From: Sanderia malayensis
Taxonomy: Eukaryota > Cnidaria > Scyphozoa > Semaeostomeae > Pelagiidae
Direction: 5' to 3'
DNA length: 64,000 nt
NCBI GenBank assembly: GCA_013076295.1
Contig: RQOL01000519.1
Coordinates: 2,346,488-2,410,487 of the forward strand
In this document: one piece after another, positions 27,801 to 39,800 of the stretch
Layout of the letters: each line of letters starts with the position of its first letter
Numbering within the stretch: position 1 is the first letter of the stretch
Notes under the pieces: generated by a model
Database searches by the model: none
What the model was told of the DNA's origin: nothing
The model's input: only the letters and a program-made list of their open reading frames with translations
Program-made: the position numbers and the translations under genes

Positions 27801-30800
27801 TGAAGGATATGTTTCTGGGCGCGTGGGGTGAATCACGAAAACCGAGCTTCTTTACGTTTTGAAGAGAAGCATGTTGCTTGGTGTCGTGTGATAACATTGC
27901 GTAGAGACTAGTTGCACACGCAAACGCAACTACAACTCTTTTGTCTGTTGAAACAGGTTGCAAGAACAGCATGAAGAGATCATGCGGAGAAAAAGGCAGG
28001 AGGAAGAGCAATTTCAAAGGCAGGAGCAAGAACGAATCAGGCGGGAGCGCGAAGAATTCGAACGACGTCAACTCGAGCTGCAAATGGAAGAAGACAGGCG
28101 ACGATTGGAGAGCAAGAGTCCGGAATTCCAAGAAATCACACTCGCTACAGGCAATCCTGAATTCGACAAGGAGTTCAACATCATGCCTGATACTTTCCTC
28201 ATCAAATCATCTCCGTTACCATCGAAGATCATTCAGGAAATTGACGACGAGTTGGACAGAGAGGATAGAGCGATGGAAGATAATGAAGAAGATGAGGAAG
28301 ATGCAGGAGCGAAGAAGATGGAGGTGGAAGTGGAAGATAATCTAGCGGTACGTGTTTTCAGCTCTCTTTGCGCAGAAGTGGGCTTTTATGATGGTTTTTC
28401 TAAATAGGGGTGTCGTCTATCAGTAGCATGTGAGTTATCTGAACCACCAATACAGTTGATTGAGTTGTACACCATGGCTATGGGGTTACCTGATAATCAT
28501 TTGCAAGGGTATTGAGCCCAAGTTTCCAAACATTGAAGTTGTTTAATGAATGTATTGCAAATAGCAGCAAGTTTAAACCAATAATTTCATTGATTGGCAG
28601 CATCGTATAGCTTTTATTTTGCTTAATACTGAGCAATAATCAGACTAAAATTTCGTTTTTGCAAATAAACTCCCGGGGGCTTATTCGAGGATTTACGGTA
28701 TGATGATTGATTTTGTCTGCTCTCTTCCAAGCTTTCTTGCATTAAGTTTGCTTGCTATTTTGTCTAGCGTTAGTCTCCTTTTCTTTCAGGTGCACGACAC
28801 GAGAAAAGCGAAAACGCTCGATCGCAAATTCGTCCGCAGGCCTCCGCCCGAGCGCACCAGCGGTTTCATCCGACGCAGTTACGGCGACGAGCTCGATTAC
28901 GACTACAGCCCTGGCATGGGCATTCGCACGATGCCACGGAAAATACGCAAGTACGTGCCGCTGATCACGAAAGAGGAACTCGTGCGTGCGTACTCGCAGG
29001 GCGGCCTACACGATGATAGTATTTACAGTAATAGCGACCAGCAGGAAGAAGAAGCTGAGAAATCGAAAATCGAGTATTCATTGAAAGATGCTTCGGGTAT
29101 TCTGCTATTCTTTAGTCTGACGCTGCTTTTTTTCTTTTCAAGGGTGCCCTGTTGTTTTGTTGTATTGAGATTCTAATGTTTCAAAGGGACGTTCCTGCTT
29201 CTCATGCTTCTAAATATTTCTTCTATATGCACCTATGTATTCATGCGGTTGCTTTGGATTTGTGTCAACGTTTTAATGCTCTTTAATGAAACTTTCTACA
29301 GTAAACACCCGCATATAAGAACCTGTGAATTCTGCATCCAGTCTATTGTTCAAATACAATAGCCCATTGTCTCTTCTATTGTATTGAGTAGGGAATTCAG
29401 CCTGGAAGGTTCTTAATTCACTGGTTCTTATATGCGGGTGTTTACTGTAGTTTAAAAAATGTTCTTCCTGTAAATATCCTCGCTATGATCTAAAGACGGC
29501 AATAGTCGCCCCCTTTATTCTCCAGATATTTGAGTACCCCCCTGTTGTGGCCCAAATACCTCAATAATCACCAATTTTATGGTCTGAGAATTTCAGTACT
29601 CACCTGAGAATCTAAAGAGCGCTGTTTCCAAGATTCACAAAATCAATAAAACCTCATACACACCCGAGAAGGTACAGGTAAAATAGAAGCATGAGCACGC
29701 CATAGAGGCAATGTATACACTCCAACGCCCTGTCATGCGCGTGTGTTGTGAAAGTCTTGTGAAAGAAAGATTTATTGATGTACGCTTCGTGTTTCATTTG
29801 CAGGCGTTGAGCAAGGCGAATCTGGTTTCGTGAAGAGTTTGATTGGTCGTCACGAGACGATTAAAAGAGAAACTGACGATGAGTTGGAAGAACGAAGGAG
29901 GTCACGTGCCTACAGCGGTGCCTACGAGGATGACAAGGGTGTTGTGCCGACAAGAGCAGCCAGCTTCGCTAGTAATGAAAGACCAGTGGTACGTGAGTTA
30001 ATGTGTACACCCAGTATAATTAGTAGCATGACGCGATTAGTTGTAGATATATCGAGGAGAACTTTAGAGAAAGATATGTCAAGAGGGACTCTGAAGAAAG
30101 ATATATCAAGGAGGCGTATCTCTCGTAGAACTCTCTCGTGTTTTTGCTGTTCTATCTCCTCTTTCTATCTTGAGTTTGTTGTTCTATCTTCTCTTGTTGT
30201 CTTGTGTTTGGCTCTTCTATCTCCTCTTCATGTCTTGAGTTTGCTGTTCTATCTCCTCTTACTGTCTTGTATGGCTGACTTGCCAACCATATCTTTATTC
30301 TCGACTATCTTTGCGTTCTACGTGTTATTCATGCATAGCACAAGTTATAGTCAGATGTTCTTTTGAGACAAAAACATTATTTTTTAGAATTTATTTTATT
30401 TATCGATACTCAACTATATTTGCGAATAGAAAACTAAAAAACCTATTTGAACAGTTGAATTTGTCTTTAAAATTATATCTTCATATCAGATTTGACTTTA
30501 GCTCTCATCTTTTCTCCCAGACGAAGAAGACGAAAGTTCCGCCTCCGGTCAAAACAAAACCGGTCGTCTTTCATCCAAACACGTCCGGAGAGGTGGCCAC
30601 TCCAGAAGTCAAAGCACCGAATGCGGAACTCACTGCTTTATCACCCGAGTCAGGTCGAATGGAGAAATCAACCGACGATAATAAACCGTACGCGGTTCCA
30701 GAAGTCGTGACCACATCATATATTTATACCGAGCAATCAGTACCGGATAGCGGACAACAAGGCTATGGTAAGTGATGCGTTATTGTGATGTATCTCTTTA

Positions 30801-33800
30801 AGTGGATATACACAGTGCAGTCTCTATCTAATGATCCTTTTAATTACTAACGCCCCAATTGAACTGGAAATTTTGTCCCTTGATGAATTGCTTCATAATA
30901 GCTGATTACCATTGTCTTAACAATAGCTGAATAGCTGAACCCGGTACAACGTATTTCGATGGGTGTGCAAAAATCCCACTTTATTTCGAGTTCAAGTTAT
31001 GTCGAAAATACAATGTTCTTTCTGGAGACTTCGAATTTGAAAGCTGTACAAGAAGTTCTTAATATTATAGTGTTGACTGCCGCGGTTTGTTAACGTTAAC
31101 ATTGAACAGCTAATTAATATGGCGTACAGTTGAGAGTCGTTGGTAGTTTGTACTTCTTAGGTTAGAATGCGTTGAGATGCTAGTTTTTGCACGATTTCAT
31201 AAGGGAACATTTATCTTTTTTATACATTCAAAATTTCACAATTTTTCTTTAATGCACAATGCTTTACGTTGACTTGTTTAAACTACTTACGACTTTGCAC
31301 GTGTAACTGCGCGCAATTTCACATAATTACACGTAACTACACGTAACTGCATTTAACTACACGTAACTGTATTGAACTACACGTAGCTGCATTTAACTAC
31401 ACGTAACTGCATGTAATTGCACGTAATTGCATGTAATTGCACGTAACTTCTTCTTGCTCTTTCCCAGTAACAGTGATAAAATCATTACACCATTTAAAAT
31501 ATGACAGAATAATCGTAATTTCACGATAATTAAATAATTGTTCTTAAAATACACCTGTCCAGATTCAACCAATAAACACACGCTTAGTGCATAAAGAAGT
31601 AATTTTTTATATTCGTTTTATATTTTATCGTTTTTTATATATTACAGTTTTATAAGCATTTTACATAGTATTAATTATAGGAATAATAACTTGTAAACAG
31701 ATAACAGATTTATATGTTATTTTATGAGTTTTATCTTCATTATCGTATGACTATGTTGATTTTATTTTTGTGATTGATAATAAAATTCAGGAAAATCCAT
31801 GGAATCTGCTTGACATAAACAATAAATTTACCCTGGAAATGTTGTTAATTAGTGCTAGTTGCCAATTAATCTTGCATTCCCAGTTAGGTGATGAATCTTT
31901 AAAATCTCGGTCTAAGGTAGTTGGTTAGAGGAAAATTAAACCAATATGGAGCAAGAAGAAGACCAACAAGACTGAAGCCTCATAATGACATGACAGCAAC
32001 AAAATTCAGCCTCTTTTCCATGATGATGAGTTTGTGATGCGTCCACTACTGATCTTCGCAGGTCATATTGATAGCGAGGCAGTGGAAAGATTGTGGGGAA
32101 AGTTGACTGTGAAGAAAAGACGGAGCATCAAAGGTAGGGAGGAGCTCGCAAAATACGAAGCTGATTATAAAAAGAGAAGCAGTTTCTTGGCGGAAAAGTC
32201 CTCGCCTATTGCACTGGCTTTTGAGGATTTCGAAAAAGGCTTCGTTGTCCACGAACCTATACCTGAAATAATCCAAGAGAGAAAAGAGTTAGAAATTAGG
32301 CCTGATGCGCCAAAAGTTGCTGACGATAATGAAGATGATGCGGTATTGGAGTTCTGTGGTTCTGTTATAGTGCAGCCTATTGTAATGAATGGTGTCACTG
32401 CTGTTGCGCAGGACTCGCAGGACACCGAGAGAAAACGCGAGATTATTTATCATTGCGAGGAAGATGAAACTGTTGCTGCGGTGGTTAGAGGTGAGGAGGA
32501 GCATGGATTTGATTGGTCTGTTGTGGAGACATTGGTTGGTGGAGATGAAGGGATCATTGTTGGAAGCTCTGATGAGAATGAGATCGGCGTGGAAGATTGT
32601 GTTGAAAACTTGAAGGTGGTGGGAAAGAGATTATATGAAGCGACAATTGTGGAAGAGGAAGGGAATCTTGAAAAGCGAAAGGAAGATATGAAGAAGTTGA
32701 CAGAGGAGAAGATAGCTCGGGAACCATTAGACAAGGGTACAGAGTTGGTTGAGGATGTAGGAGGCAAGGTATTTGGAGAAGAGAAGGTCAAGCGAAGGGA
32801 AGATATTGTGAACTTGGTGGAAGAGGAAGAATTGAAACAGAAATGGAAGCAGGAAGAAGAATCAGAAGTGAAGGGGAAGAATGTTAATGAAGATTATGTG
32901 TTTGGAGAAGTGGAAAATGAGAAAGAAGAAGGAAAGAAAAAGGAAGAACAAGAAGAAGAACAGGGAGAAAAGGAACAGCAAAGAGAAGAAGACAAACAGG
33001 AAGAAGAAGACGAGCTGGAAGAAGAAGACAAACGGGAAGAAGAAGACGAACAGGAAGAAGAAAAAGAACAAATAATTGAAGAAGAACAAAAGCAACAGGA
33101 AAAAGAAGAAGATGAACAAAAAGAAGGTGAAGAACAAGATGAAGAACAGGATGAAGAGAAGAAAGAGTTGGAGATGACAGAAGAGGAAACGGAAAAGATT
33201 GAAGAAACTGAAACAGTTGAGAGTAAGGAAAATGAGACATCCAGGGAAGACAGTAGGGATCAACTGAACAGTAACATTCATGAAGTATCGAGTACTAATT
33301 TGAATGATGAGGACCAGAGCGATACACTGTGTGGTAATGGATCAGAGATAACAGCACTGCCGCCTTCATACCACACCAACAGGGGTGAGAGTAGTAGCCA
33401 CGAAGAGGATTCAAAGGTATTCAAGAGCATTGATATCAACTGCAATGCTATTGTCACGATGCAGCCTGCTACAGCTGACATGCAAACGTTGAAGAGAAAG
33501 AAGCGTAGCGAAACAGAGGGGTGGGAGGAAGAACAGCCAAACATGAAACGAATGAATCTATCGAACGAGAAAGAACTTGGTCGACTCAAACTGGAGTATG
33601 ATAGTATCGTAGCTGATTTCTTGAACCACGGTTCACCTGTTTCTCTAGGTATGTTTTGTGATGTTAGATGCCGGCTACCATTGCCCCCCGTGTCAGCTCT
33701 GTTTGGCGTGTTTATAAGTAATATGTGGTGCTATGTTTCAGGGGGTAGTGTTTGTTTGTTTTGTGTTGGCAGCATCGCTGTTGAACGAGTTATTATCTGT

Positions 33801-34837
33801 GTTCGTACGAGTAGAATGGCCTTGTGTTTGTAGTTGAATAGTGAAGAATATATGGAATTCATTCGAGCTAGGCTGGCTACAAAACTTGCATGTTCTTCTG
33901 TGCTGTTTTTACTGTATTATGTATCATATGGGGTTGGATTGCACGAGAGTGTGTATGCACAAGGCTGCATCATTAGCCTGTATTAAATGACACTGTGTTC
34001 TCATTTCAGGCAATACACCAGGCATCGTGCCGACTCAGAACATCTCGGTCGTCCCTGCCGAATCACAACCAAACACGACAGTCGCAGTGACGTCACCCAA
34101 CCCACCACCACCCGACGTCATCACACATCACTCAGACCCATCCGCCAGTGCAGCGCCGTTGGACGGCAACGCGAGCTACGCCAGCGACGCGTTCCCGTCA
34201 CCACCGCCGGATCTCGTCACGCAGACGACAATCATGTCGCATCCGACATCTCCGACGTACGTCGAGACGAAAGAGGTTGTCGTAACGTCGAAGGTGAATC
34301 CACCAGAAGTGGAAACGCACACAGTTGTCATCAATGGAGATCACATGAGCAAGGAAGAGTTGGAAAGACTTATGTCTGAGCAAGGCGTGATCAGTAGTAC
34401 AAGTGAAACTGTTGTCACGGAAACTACTGTTACGGTTAGTGAATCTGACATTTTATCAAATTACATTTCACACTGTACTGTAGAATTTTGTTCAACTAAT
34501 TCCAATACAACGAACTTCTTTGGGATAGAACTGAATATCTATCTGAGTTTCGTTAAGTCCTACCCCGGATAACGTGGATTTGGCTGATGTTATTTTGCCA
34601 CAGCATAGATCAAGCACTGCTTGCTTGCAGCCTGATCAATGCTGTGCTATTTGACTAGCCATAACTATTTATTCTGTATTTACCTCATCTGCTGTTCTTA
34701 TTGCAACTTTTTTGTTGTTTTTGTTTGATGTTATTGATAATTACTGCGATTTGATCTTGCAGACAACGCAACAAATTGTTGGGAATAGAATCGTGACTGA
34801 GGAGAGTACTGTTTTGGTTGAAGAGGACCTCGTTTGA
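17747..34837 (+). CDS. EPB41: Protein 4.1 (band 4.1, FERM domain) homolog, 24 exons, about 1674 aa
   Basis: A membrane-skeleton linker that in animals joins transmembrane proteins to spectrin-actin. Exons: 17747-17932, 19417-19524, 20360-20402, 20677-20752, 21303-21347, 21586-21638, 22447-22520, 22675-22730, 23230-23317, 23617-23705, 23894-23957, 24268-24356, 24477-24545, 25144-25390, 25802-26049, 26698-26772, 27058-27255, 27957-28347, 28790-29096, 29804-29988, 30521-30767, 32062-33648, 34010-34434, 34763-34837. All phases agree. The FERM domain covers residues about 45-325; landmarks are FAVKFYEPEP, the LQLREDIVYGR block and EHHSFFR at its end. A FERM-adjacent stretch follows (about 325-370). 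Residues 580-660 are Glu/Arg/Gln-rich, likely coiled coil. Exon 22 (about 980-1508) is extremely Glu/Lys-rich. The last 100 residues, Thr/Val-rich with ETVVTETTVT, resemble the 4.1 C-terminal domain. Alternative splicing is common in this family and may drop exons. Confidence 0.9.
21985..22243. repeat. MITE in 4.1 intron 6 (ATTTACGGTA end)
   Basis: The element runs from 'CCATAAATCCTCGAATAAG' to 'AGAATTTACGGTA' and carries the internal word 'AACAACTTCAATGTCTGG'. Other copies are at about 25425-25640 (same strand) and 28487-28700 (opposite strand), in introns of the same gene. Confidence 0.6.
22753..23170. repeat. Minisatellite, 20-bp unit, in 4.1 intron 8
   Basis: Degenerate tandem copies of 'ACTGTAATGCACTGTGCTAT' (20 bp) fill most of this stretch, with a break of unrelated sequence around 23040-23100. 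It is related in sequence to the array at 27560-27705 and the TACTGTA arrays at 61040-61447. Confidence 0.8.
24735..24850. repeat. ATT/ATC microsatellite
   Basis: A run of 'TTATCATTA' followed by a pure ATT run lies in 4.1 intron 13. It is simple sequence without further features. Confidence 0.9.
25425..25640. repeat. MITE in 4.1 intron 14
   Basis: This stretch begins 'TACCGTAAATCCTGGAATAAG' within 35 bases of the exon 14 donor and shares internal words such as 'AACAACTTCAATGTCT' with the copy at 21985-22243. The right end is less clear. Confidence 0.55.
26206..26323. repeat. MITE, ACCCGCATATAAGAACC family
   Basis: Left end 'AATAACCCGCATATAAGAAC' and right end 'TTATATGCGGGTTTTTAATG' are inverted copies. 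The internal 'AAAACAATGGAAGAAACAAT' block recurs in the copies at 29297-29449, 35187-35309, 41458-41608 and 52023-52161. Confidence 0.75.
26807..26979. repeat. MITE, CCGTAATGCTTCGATTAAACGCC family
   Basis: Inverted ends 'ACCGTAATGCTTCGATTAAA' and '...CGCTTAATAATTACGGT' enclose CCCC/GGGG blocks. It lies in 4.1 intron 16, starting about 35 bases after the exon 16 donor. Confidence 0.7.
27560..27705. repeat. Minisatellite, 20-bp unit, in 4.1 intron 17
   Basis: About six imperfect copies of 'ACAGTATAGCACAGTGTATT' (20 bp). The unit is close to the reverse complement of the 22753-23170 array. Confidence 0.8.
28487..28700. repeat. MITE in 4.1 intron 18, reverse orientation
   Basis: This is the reverse complement of the elements at 21985-22243 and 25425-25640. 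It ends 'TTATTCGAGGATTTACGGTA' and contains 'CATTGAAGTTGTTTAATGAA'. Confidence 0.65.
29297..29449. mobile_element. MITE with TACAGTAAACACCCGCATAT terminal inverted repeats
   Basis: Both ends are near-perfect inverted copies: 'TACAGTAAACACCCGCATAT' and its complement ending 'GGGTGTTTACTGTA'. TA dinucleotides at both tips and a CAGT start are the pattern of Tc1/mariner (pogo/Tigger-like) elements. About 150 bp, no coding capacity. It lies in 4.1 intron 19. Confidence 0.8.
31310..31445. repeat. Minisatellite of ACGTAACTRCA words, 10/20-bp period
   Basis: Imperfect repeats of 'TACACGTAACTGCATTTAAC' (20 bp, itself built of two similar 10-mers) in 4.1 intron 21. Confidence 0.75.
32881..33240 (+). 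other. Acidic low-complexity segment inside 4.1 exon 22
   Basis: Within the coding exon, about 360 bases are nearly pure purine on the plus strand and encode a run dominated by Glu with Lys, Gln and Asp. It contains many EEEDE- and KEEQ-like units with no fixed period. Such segments are prone to slippage and length polymorphism. It may act as a long charged helix or a flexible spacer between the FERM and C-terminal domains. Confidence 0.85.
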
Positions 34838-36830
34838 AGACGCATATTAACAGGTATGGTAGCAACTATTATTCAAGCTTCTCTCCCCCCCTTTTTACGT
34901 TGTACCCCCGTACTTTTCACACGCAATAGCCTCAGACCCTTGTTTCAACAACAACAACAATTGTCTGCTCTAAATACAACAAGTACAGACTGTCTCTTTT
35001 ACTTTACGCGTCACTAGATGGAGACGATAAATAATGCTGATTGGTTAAGTTTCTCTCTCCCCCTCTCAGACTCATGTTTCGTCCGTCAACATGACGTTTT
35101 AACTCGACTCGATTTCTTGATTCCGATGTTCCAGCCTAATGTTTCGCAGATGTTTCCGCACTTTTGATTGGGGCTGATTGCTATATGGTAATAACCTGCA
35201 TATAAGAAAGACCAATGCATTAAGAATCTTAAGTGTGATGTTTCTGCTCAAAACAATAGAAGAAACAATAGTCCATTGTTATCGAACAATAGAGTATGCG
35301 GTTTTTACTCTGTGTGTGTTTTTTGTATGAACCTCTGTTATTCAAAATCTCATTCTCTCACTAATCGCAACATAGTATCAACACAATTCAACGTTTAATC
35401 AATATATTACTTTGATGAAATAGATCTTCTACCTTGCAGATGAATATTCGATATCAAAGAAATACTATTTATTTTCAATGGAAAGAAGAAGGAGATATTG
35501 CTGAGGCAGCAAAGCCAACAGTAACACATGTTAATTGATGTGCTATGAACTCAATGCTACACAAGGTGCTGCTCAAGATTAGTGGCTGTAACCCATTGTC
35601 CTGTGTCCTCTAACCTATGTCTTATGGCATGTGTTCTATGTCCTATGAGCCATGTTTCCCAATTTGAATTAAACTCATTCCGTTTTGCATGTATTGACCA
35701 TACTGGTAGCACAATGTTGCTTCAAAACATACTTATTAACTTGCGAATTGCTTTGGAGTATCTTCCATAGTGATGCAGAAACTGTTTTTCGTAATTATGA
35801 TTCAAATACGTATTTTCTCTCCTAATAATGGCCTCTGAGCCAGAAACCTATTTAGAATGCTTAAAATGGCCTCTGAGGATCCTAAATGAATACTCCCAGG
35901 CCAATTTCGATGAAATTCCCTTTTCTGTCTTGTTGCATCTTGCATTGCAATGCCGAAAACTTTTTCTGACAGGACCCCACCCTTCTCCGGCAATCGCAGT
36001 TCCAGCAGACGTTTATGGCACTAACGTTGTGCTTGAATGAGGTATCGCCTTGTAGGATTTTCTGACATCTCACTGATTCTCACTGCATAGCATAAATATT
36101 GTGTAGAATTACGTTCTCTTCTTCGATGCAATAGACACGCATGCGACAACCTGTTCATCGTTGTCCGATACTTACTCACGGGTATCAACTCCGAAAATAT
36201 TGAACTGTTATTTTAAGCCTGTTATGATAATTAGTAAGGACAGAAATTGTGGTTTTCTTAGTAATTATGTTTTCTTTCTTTTGAGCTCTTACAATACAGT
36301 TTAGCTTTTTTTCTTACTAATTATTAAAACAAAGCAATCCATGTTTTATTTGTATGGTTTTAGGTAGAAATTTAGATCATGCCAACTTCGTATCATATAA
36401 TTATAGACATTCATAAAGATTTGATATTTTAGTGAATTATTAAGTTAATTTGTACTTTTTCTTTTATTTGTTTGCCATTATTAGAATGCTTTAGTTTTTT
36501 GCAATGAGTTACGAATGAATGTTACTTTTTGACTATTTTATGCAAAAAGCATTCACCTCACACCTACCACCTTTGAGAGCTCGCAAAGAGCTGTTTCATG
36601 GCATTTTATTTATATCAGCTTCAACAGTAGCCAGCTTTACAACATTGAAAAAAATTCTCAACAATTATTTATTATGCAAATTGCTTGCCGTGTTCTCTGA
36701 ACGAGGCCGATTGTTGCCTTGGCTTGGCCTCGTTCTTATCTTATCTTGGGATCAAAGTCTAGCGACCTTTGGACTGACGGCCTAAATATACTATTTGCGG
36801 ACCGTAGCTGAATTGATACTTCGTGCTAAA
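34838..36830. other. Intergenic region between the 4.1 and HADHB genes
   Basis: This 2-kb spacer presumably holds the 4.1 3' untranslated region and the HADHB promoter. The only recognisable element is the MITE at 35187-35309. Open stretches at 35582-35770, 35828-36040 and 36519-36785 show no domain and look like chance. Confidence 0.45.
35187..35309. repeat. MITE, CATATAAGAA family, degraded
   Basis: Left end 'GGTAATAACCTGCATATAAG', right end 'AGTATGCGGTTTTTAC', internal 'AAAACAATAGAAGAAACAAT'. It matches the family at 29297-29449 but is more decayed. Confidence 0.65.
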
Positions 36831-39800
36831 ATGTCGTCAACAGCTCTGCTTTCTGCCGTCCGAAGAGGTGCAAACAACCAACATACTATTGGTAAGATAT
36901 TATTTTATTTACTTCTGCAAGCTTGCGAATAATATTTTAATGTGGAGTGATTTGAAATGCCGAGTTTTCTGCACGTGGCACGAAAAATGGGCAGGGCAGG
37001 ACATTTGAAGAATTCATCAGCGAACTAGCTTATTTATTCTGTAAATGAAAAGTGAGCGAAGTTAATATGGTTTATGGTTGTTTTTTCTTTTGATATGGTT
37101 ATAGACTTTCTTTAATATTTGTCTGAAATTGCATTTCATTTGTATGTTAGGTAGGTACCTTGTCCCATAAAGTCAACGCCCCCTTCCTTTCCTACCCGCC
37201 CCTTCCACTCCCTCGTCTCATCATCACCTCTTGGCTAAGGGTAAAGTCTTCACCCAGTTGAAAATGCAGTCATTATATATAGGATTTCATAATATTGGCT
37301 GCAGCTTTATCTTGAATACATTTTGCAGCACAACACAATTTTCCTCATTAGTATAAACTTTTTCATATTGGTATTGATTTTTTATTATTTTCTCACGAGG
37401 AACAATTTTTCCTACAACAGGACTAGCAACAAGATGTTTCAGTTCCTCAGTGGTTAATAAAAGGCCTGCAGGTAATATCACTTGAAATTATTACCCACCT
37501 AGTTATTAACTACAATACCAACGGCTACAATAATTCATTTGGTTGACACATACATTAACTTGTATACTTCACTTCCAAGTCAATGTACTTTGTATGGCAG
37601 TTGGACACCACAGTCAAGCAATAGAACGACAGAGAAGAACACTAGAAGAACAATAGACTTTCTTATGCACAGAAACTTAGATCTAGCTTTTAAAATATAT
37701 CCTAACAGCACCCCAAACCTTTTGATGTGGTTTTGACATCATGATATTTATTTTTTGATGATATTGCTTTAGGATCACCAAAAGATAACATTGTATTAGT
37801 TGATGGGGCAAGAATTCCTTTCTGTGTCTCTGGAACAAGGTATTTTTTCATCATCATAGTTATTATTATTGTCATTACAATTACCATTATCATAATTGTC
37901 TCTTCATCGTTTTCATTATCTTTGTTATCAAAGCTACAGAAAGCTAGAGATACATTATGAAACTTCTGATTACTGCTTTAATCTTACATTTAATTCATTT
38001 TCTGCAGCTACAAAAACCTAATTGCGAATGATCTACAAAGAGAAGCAATTCTGTAAGCTCACAATATTTGTCACCATCTCCGTTTTCGAATTATCTACCT
38101 ATATTTTCCACCCTTTACTTTTGATTACGGCTTGAATACATAAGCAGTATTTTGTGTACATATTGTAATGAACTTTTGTTGCGTTTTTTGCAGTGGCTTG
38201 ACGAAAAAAACAGGAATACATCCAGGTATGGTATTGCTAATTGAACTTTGTTGCCAGTCTACTGCTTCACACATTATATAATAATCATTCTATACCTGTC
38301 CTGTCTTGACATGAAAGATATCTCCAGTATTGCTATCATGAAAGCTCTATTAAGCCACCTTCTCTTTTGAGCTTTTTTTCAACCTTTTTTTACCTTCTTT
38401 CTATTAGTCTTATCCTTTCTATTAGTCCCCCTCTCTATTAGTCCCCTCTCCAGTAAGCCCCCCTCAGAGCCTCACAAATTAAATAACCCAGCTCAAAAGA
38501 GGTTTTACAGCACCATATCTTATTGTTGCTCTAAGAGCACCATATCTTATTTCACCATCTTGTTACTGCTTCTGCTTTGCTCTTACTATTATGCATTAAT
38601 CTTTATTTGTATTCACATGTTGATGACATTTCCAGATCACTGCTGTGTGTGCTTTAACAAATACATACACCACTTTCTTTCAGATGATGTAGAGTATGTG
38701 TGTATAGGAACAGTCATCCAGGAATGCAGAACAACAAACATTGCTCGTGAGGTATTTATGCATTTCATTGCTTTAATCTTTACATGGCTTTTGTTATTTT
38801 GAGCCCCAACAAGAAATGAGATAATCAGTATTTCAGGAAGCCAGAGTCAATTGTCTATAGTCTTATTCTTTGCATCAAGGTGTTAATATAGGGGCTGTTT
38901 ATATTGACATTTCATTGCGCTGAAAAACTTCTGATACCATTTTTGTCACAAAGAAGGGTGTGGTTGTAAGAAACATTGGAGAGACAGTAAGATTAGTTTT
39001 CAAAGATCTTCTAAAAATCACAGAAAAGTGCCCTAAAGTGAAGACAAACACCACTAACAGTGAAATAACAATGAATGTGATCAAAGTTCCCTTAAACTGT
39101 TGTATCCCCACCCACTTGTTGTATCCCCACCCATTTTTTGTACCCCCACCCACTTGTTTTACCCCCACTCACTTTAAGAAATGTTTTACATTGAAAGAGG
39201 ATCTGAAAGATGCAAAGTGCTACCATGCTTGAATTTTACTTCATTAATAACAAAGTCTTTGCCTGTGTTTGATATTGTGTTTTCTGTTTATTCTGTTTGC
39301 AGGCTATGCTCAGTGCAGGGTTCTCTGATAAAATCCCAGCCCACACAGTCACCATGGCGTGTATATCATCCAACCAAGCCATTGCCACATGTATGTGTAA
39401 TTTCCTTCATTCAAATATTCCCGTCCTTCAATTAGATTCTGTAATAATGATGCATTTATGGATCTTTTGTATGGAACTTGAACACAGCGTGGAACGCAAT
39501 AGACTATTGTTCTTAACCAATAGACCATTGTTCTCAAACAATAGACCGTTCTTCTCAAACAATGGACCAATAATGTCTAAGAACAATACTTTGTTTTGTT
39601 TATTCTAGCGATGGGATTGATGCGTGCTGGTAGCTTTGACGTTGCCATTGCTGGCGGAGTTGACTTCATGTCCGACGTACCTATTCGATTTAACAGATCA
39701 ATGAGGATGAAAATGCTTTCACTTGGAAAGGTAAGACACAGATTCAAAACGATACAGTTATGTTTCTATCGCCTGTTCTACACAAGACCCGGTATACTTT

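Noticed and set aside
32862..33281. 139-codon and 118-codon Phe/Leu-rich minus-strand frames that look like membrane proteins
   Set aside because: They are the reverse complement of the Glu/Lys-rich purine tract of the 4.1 exon.
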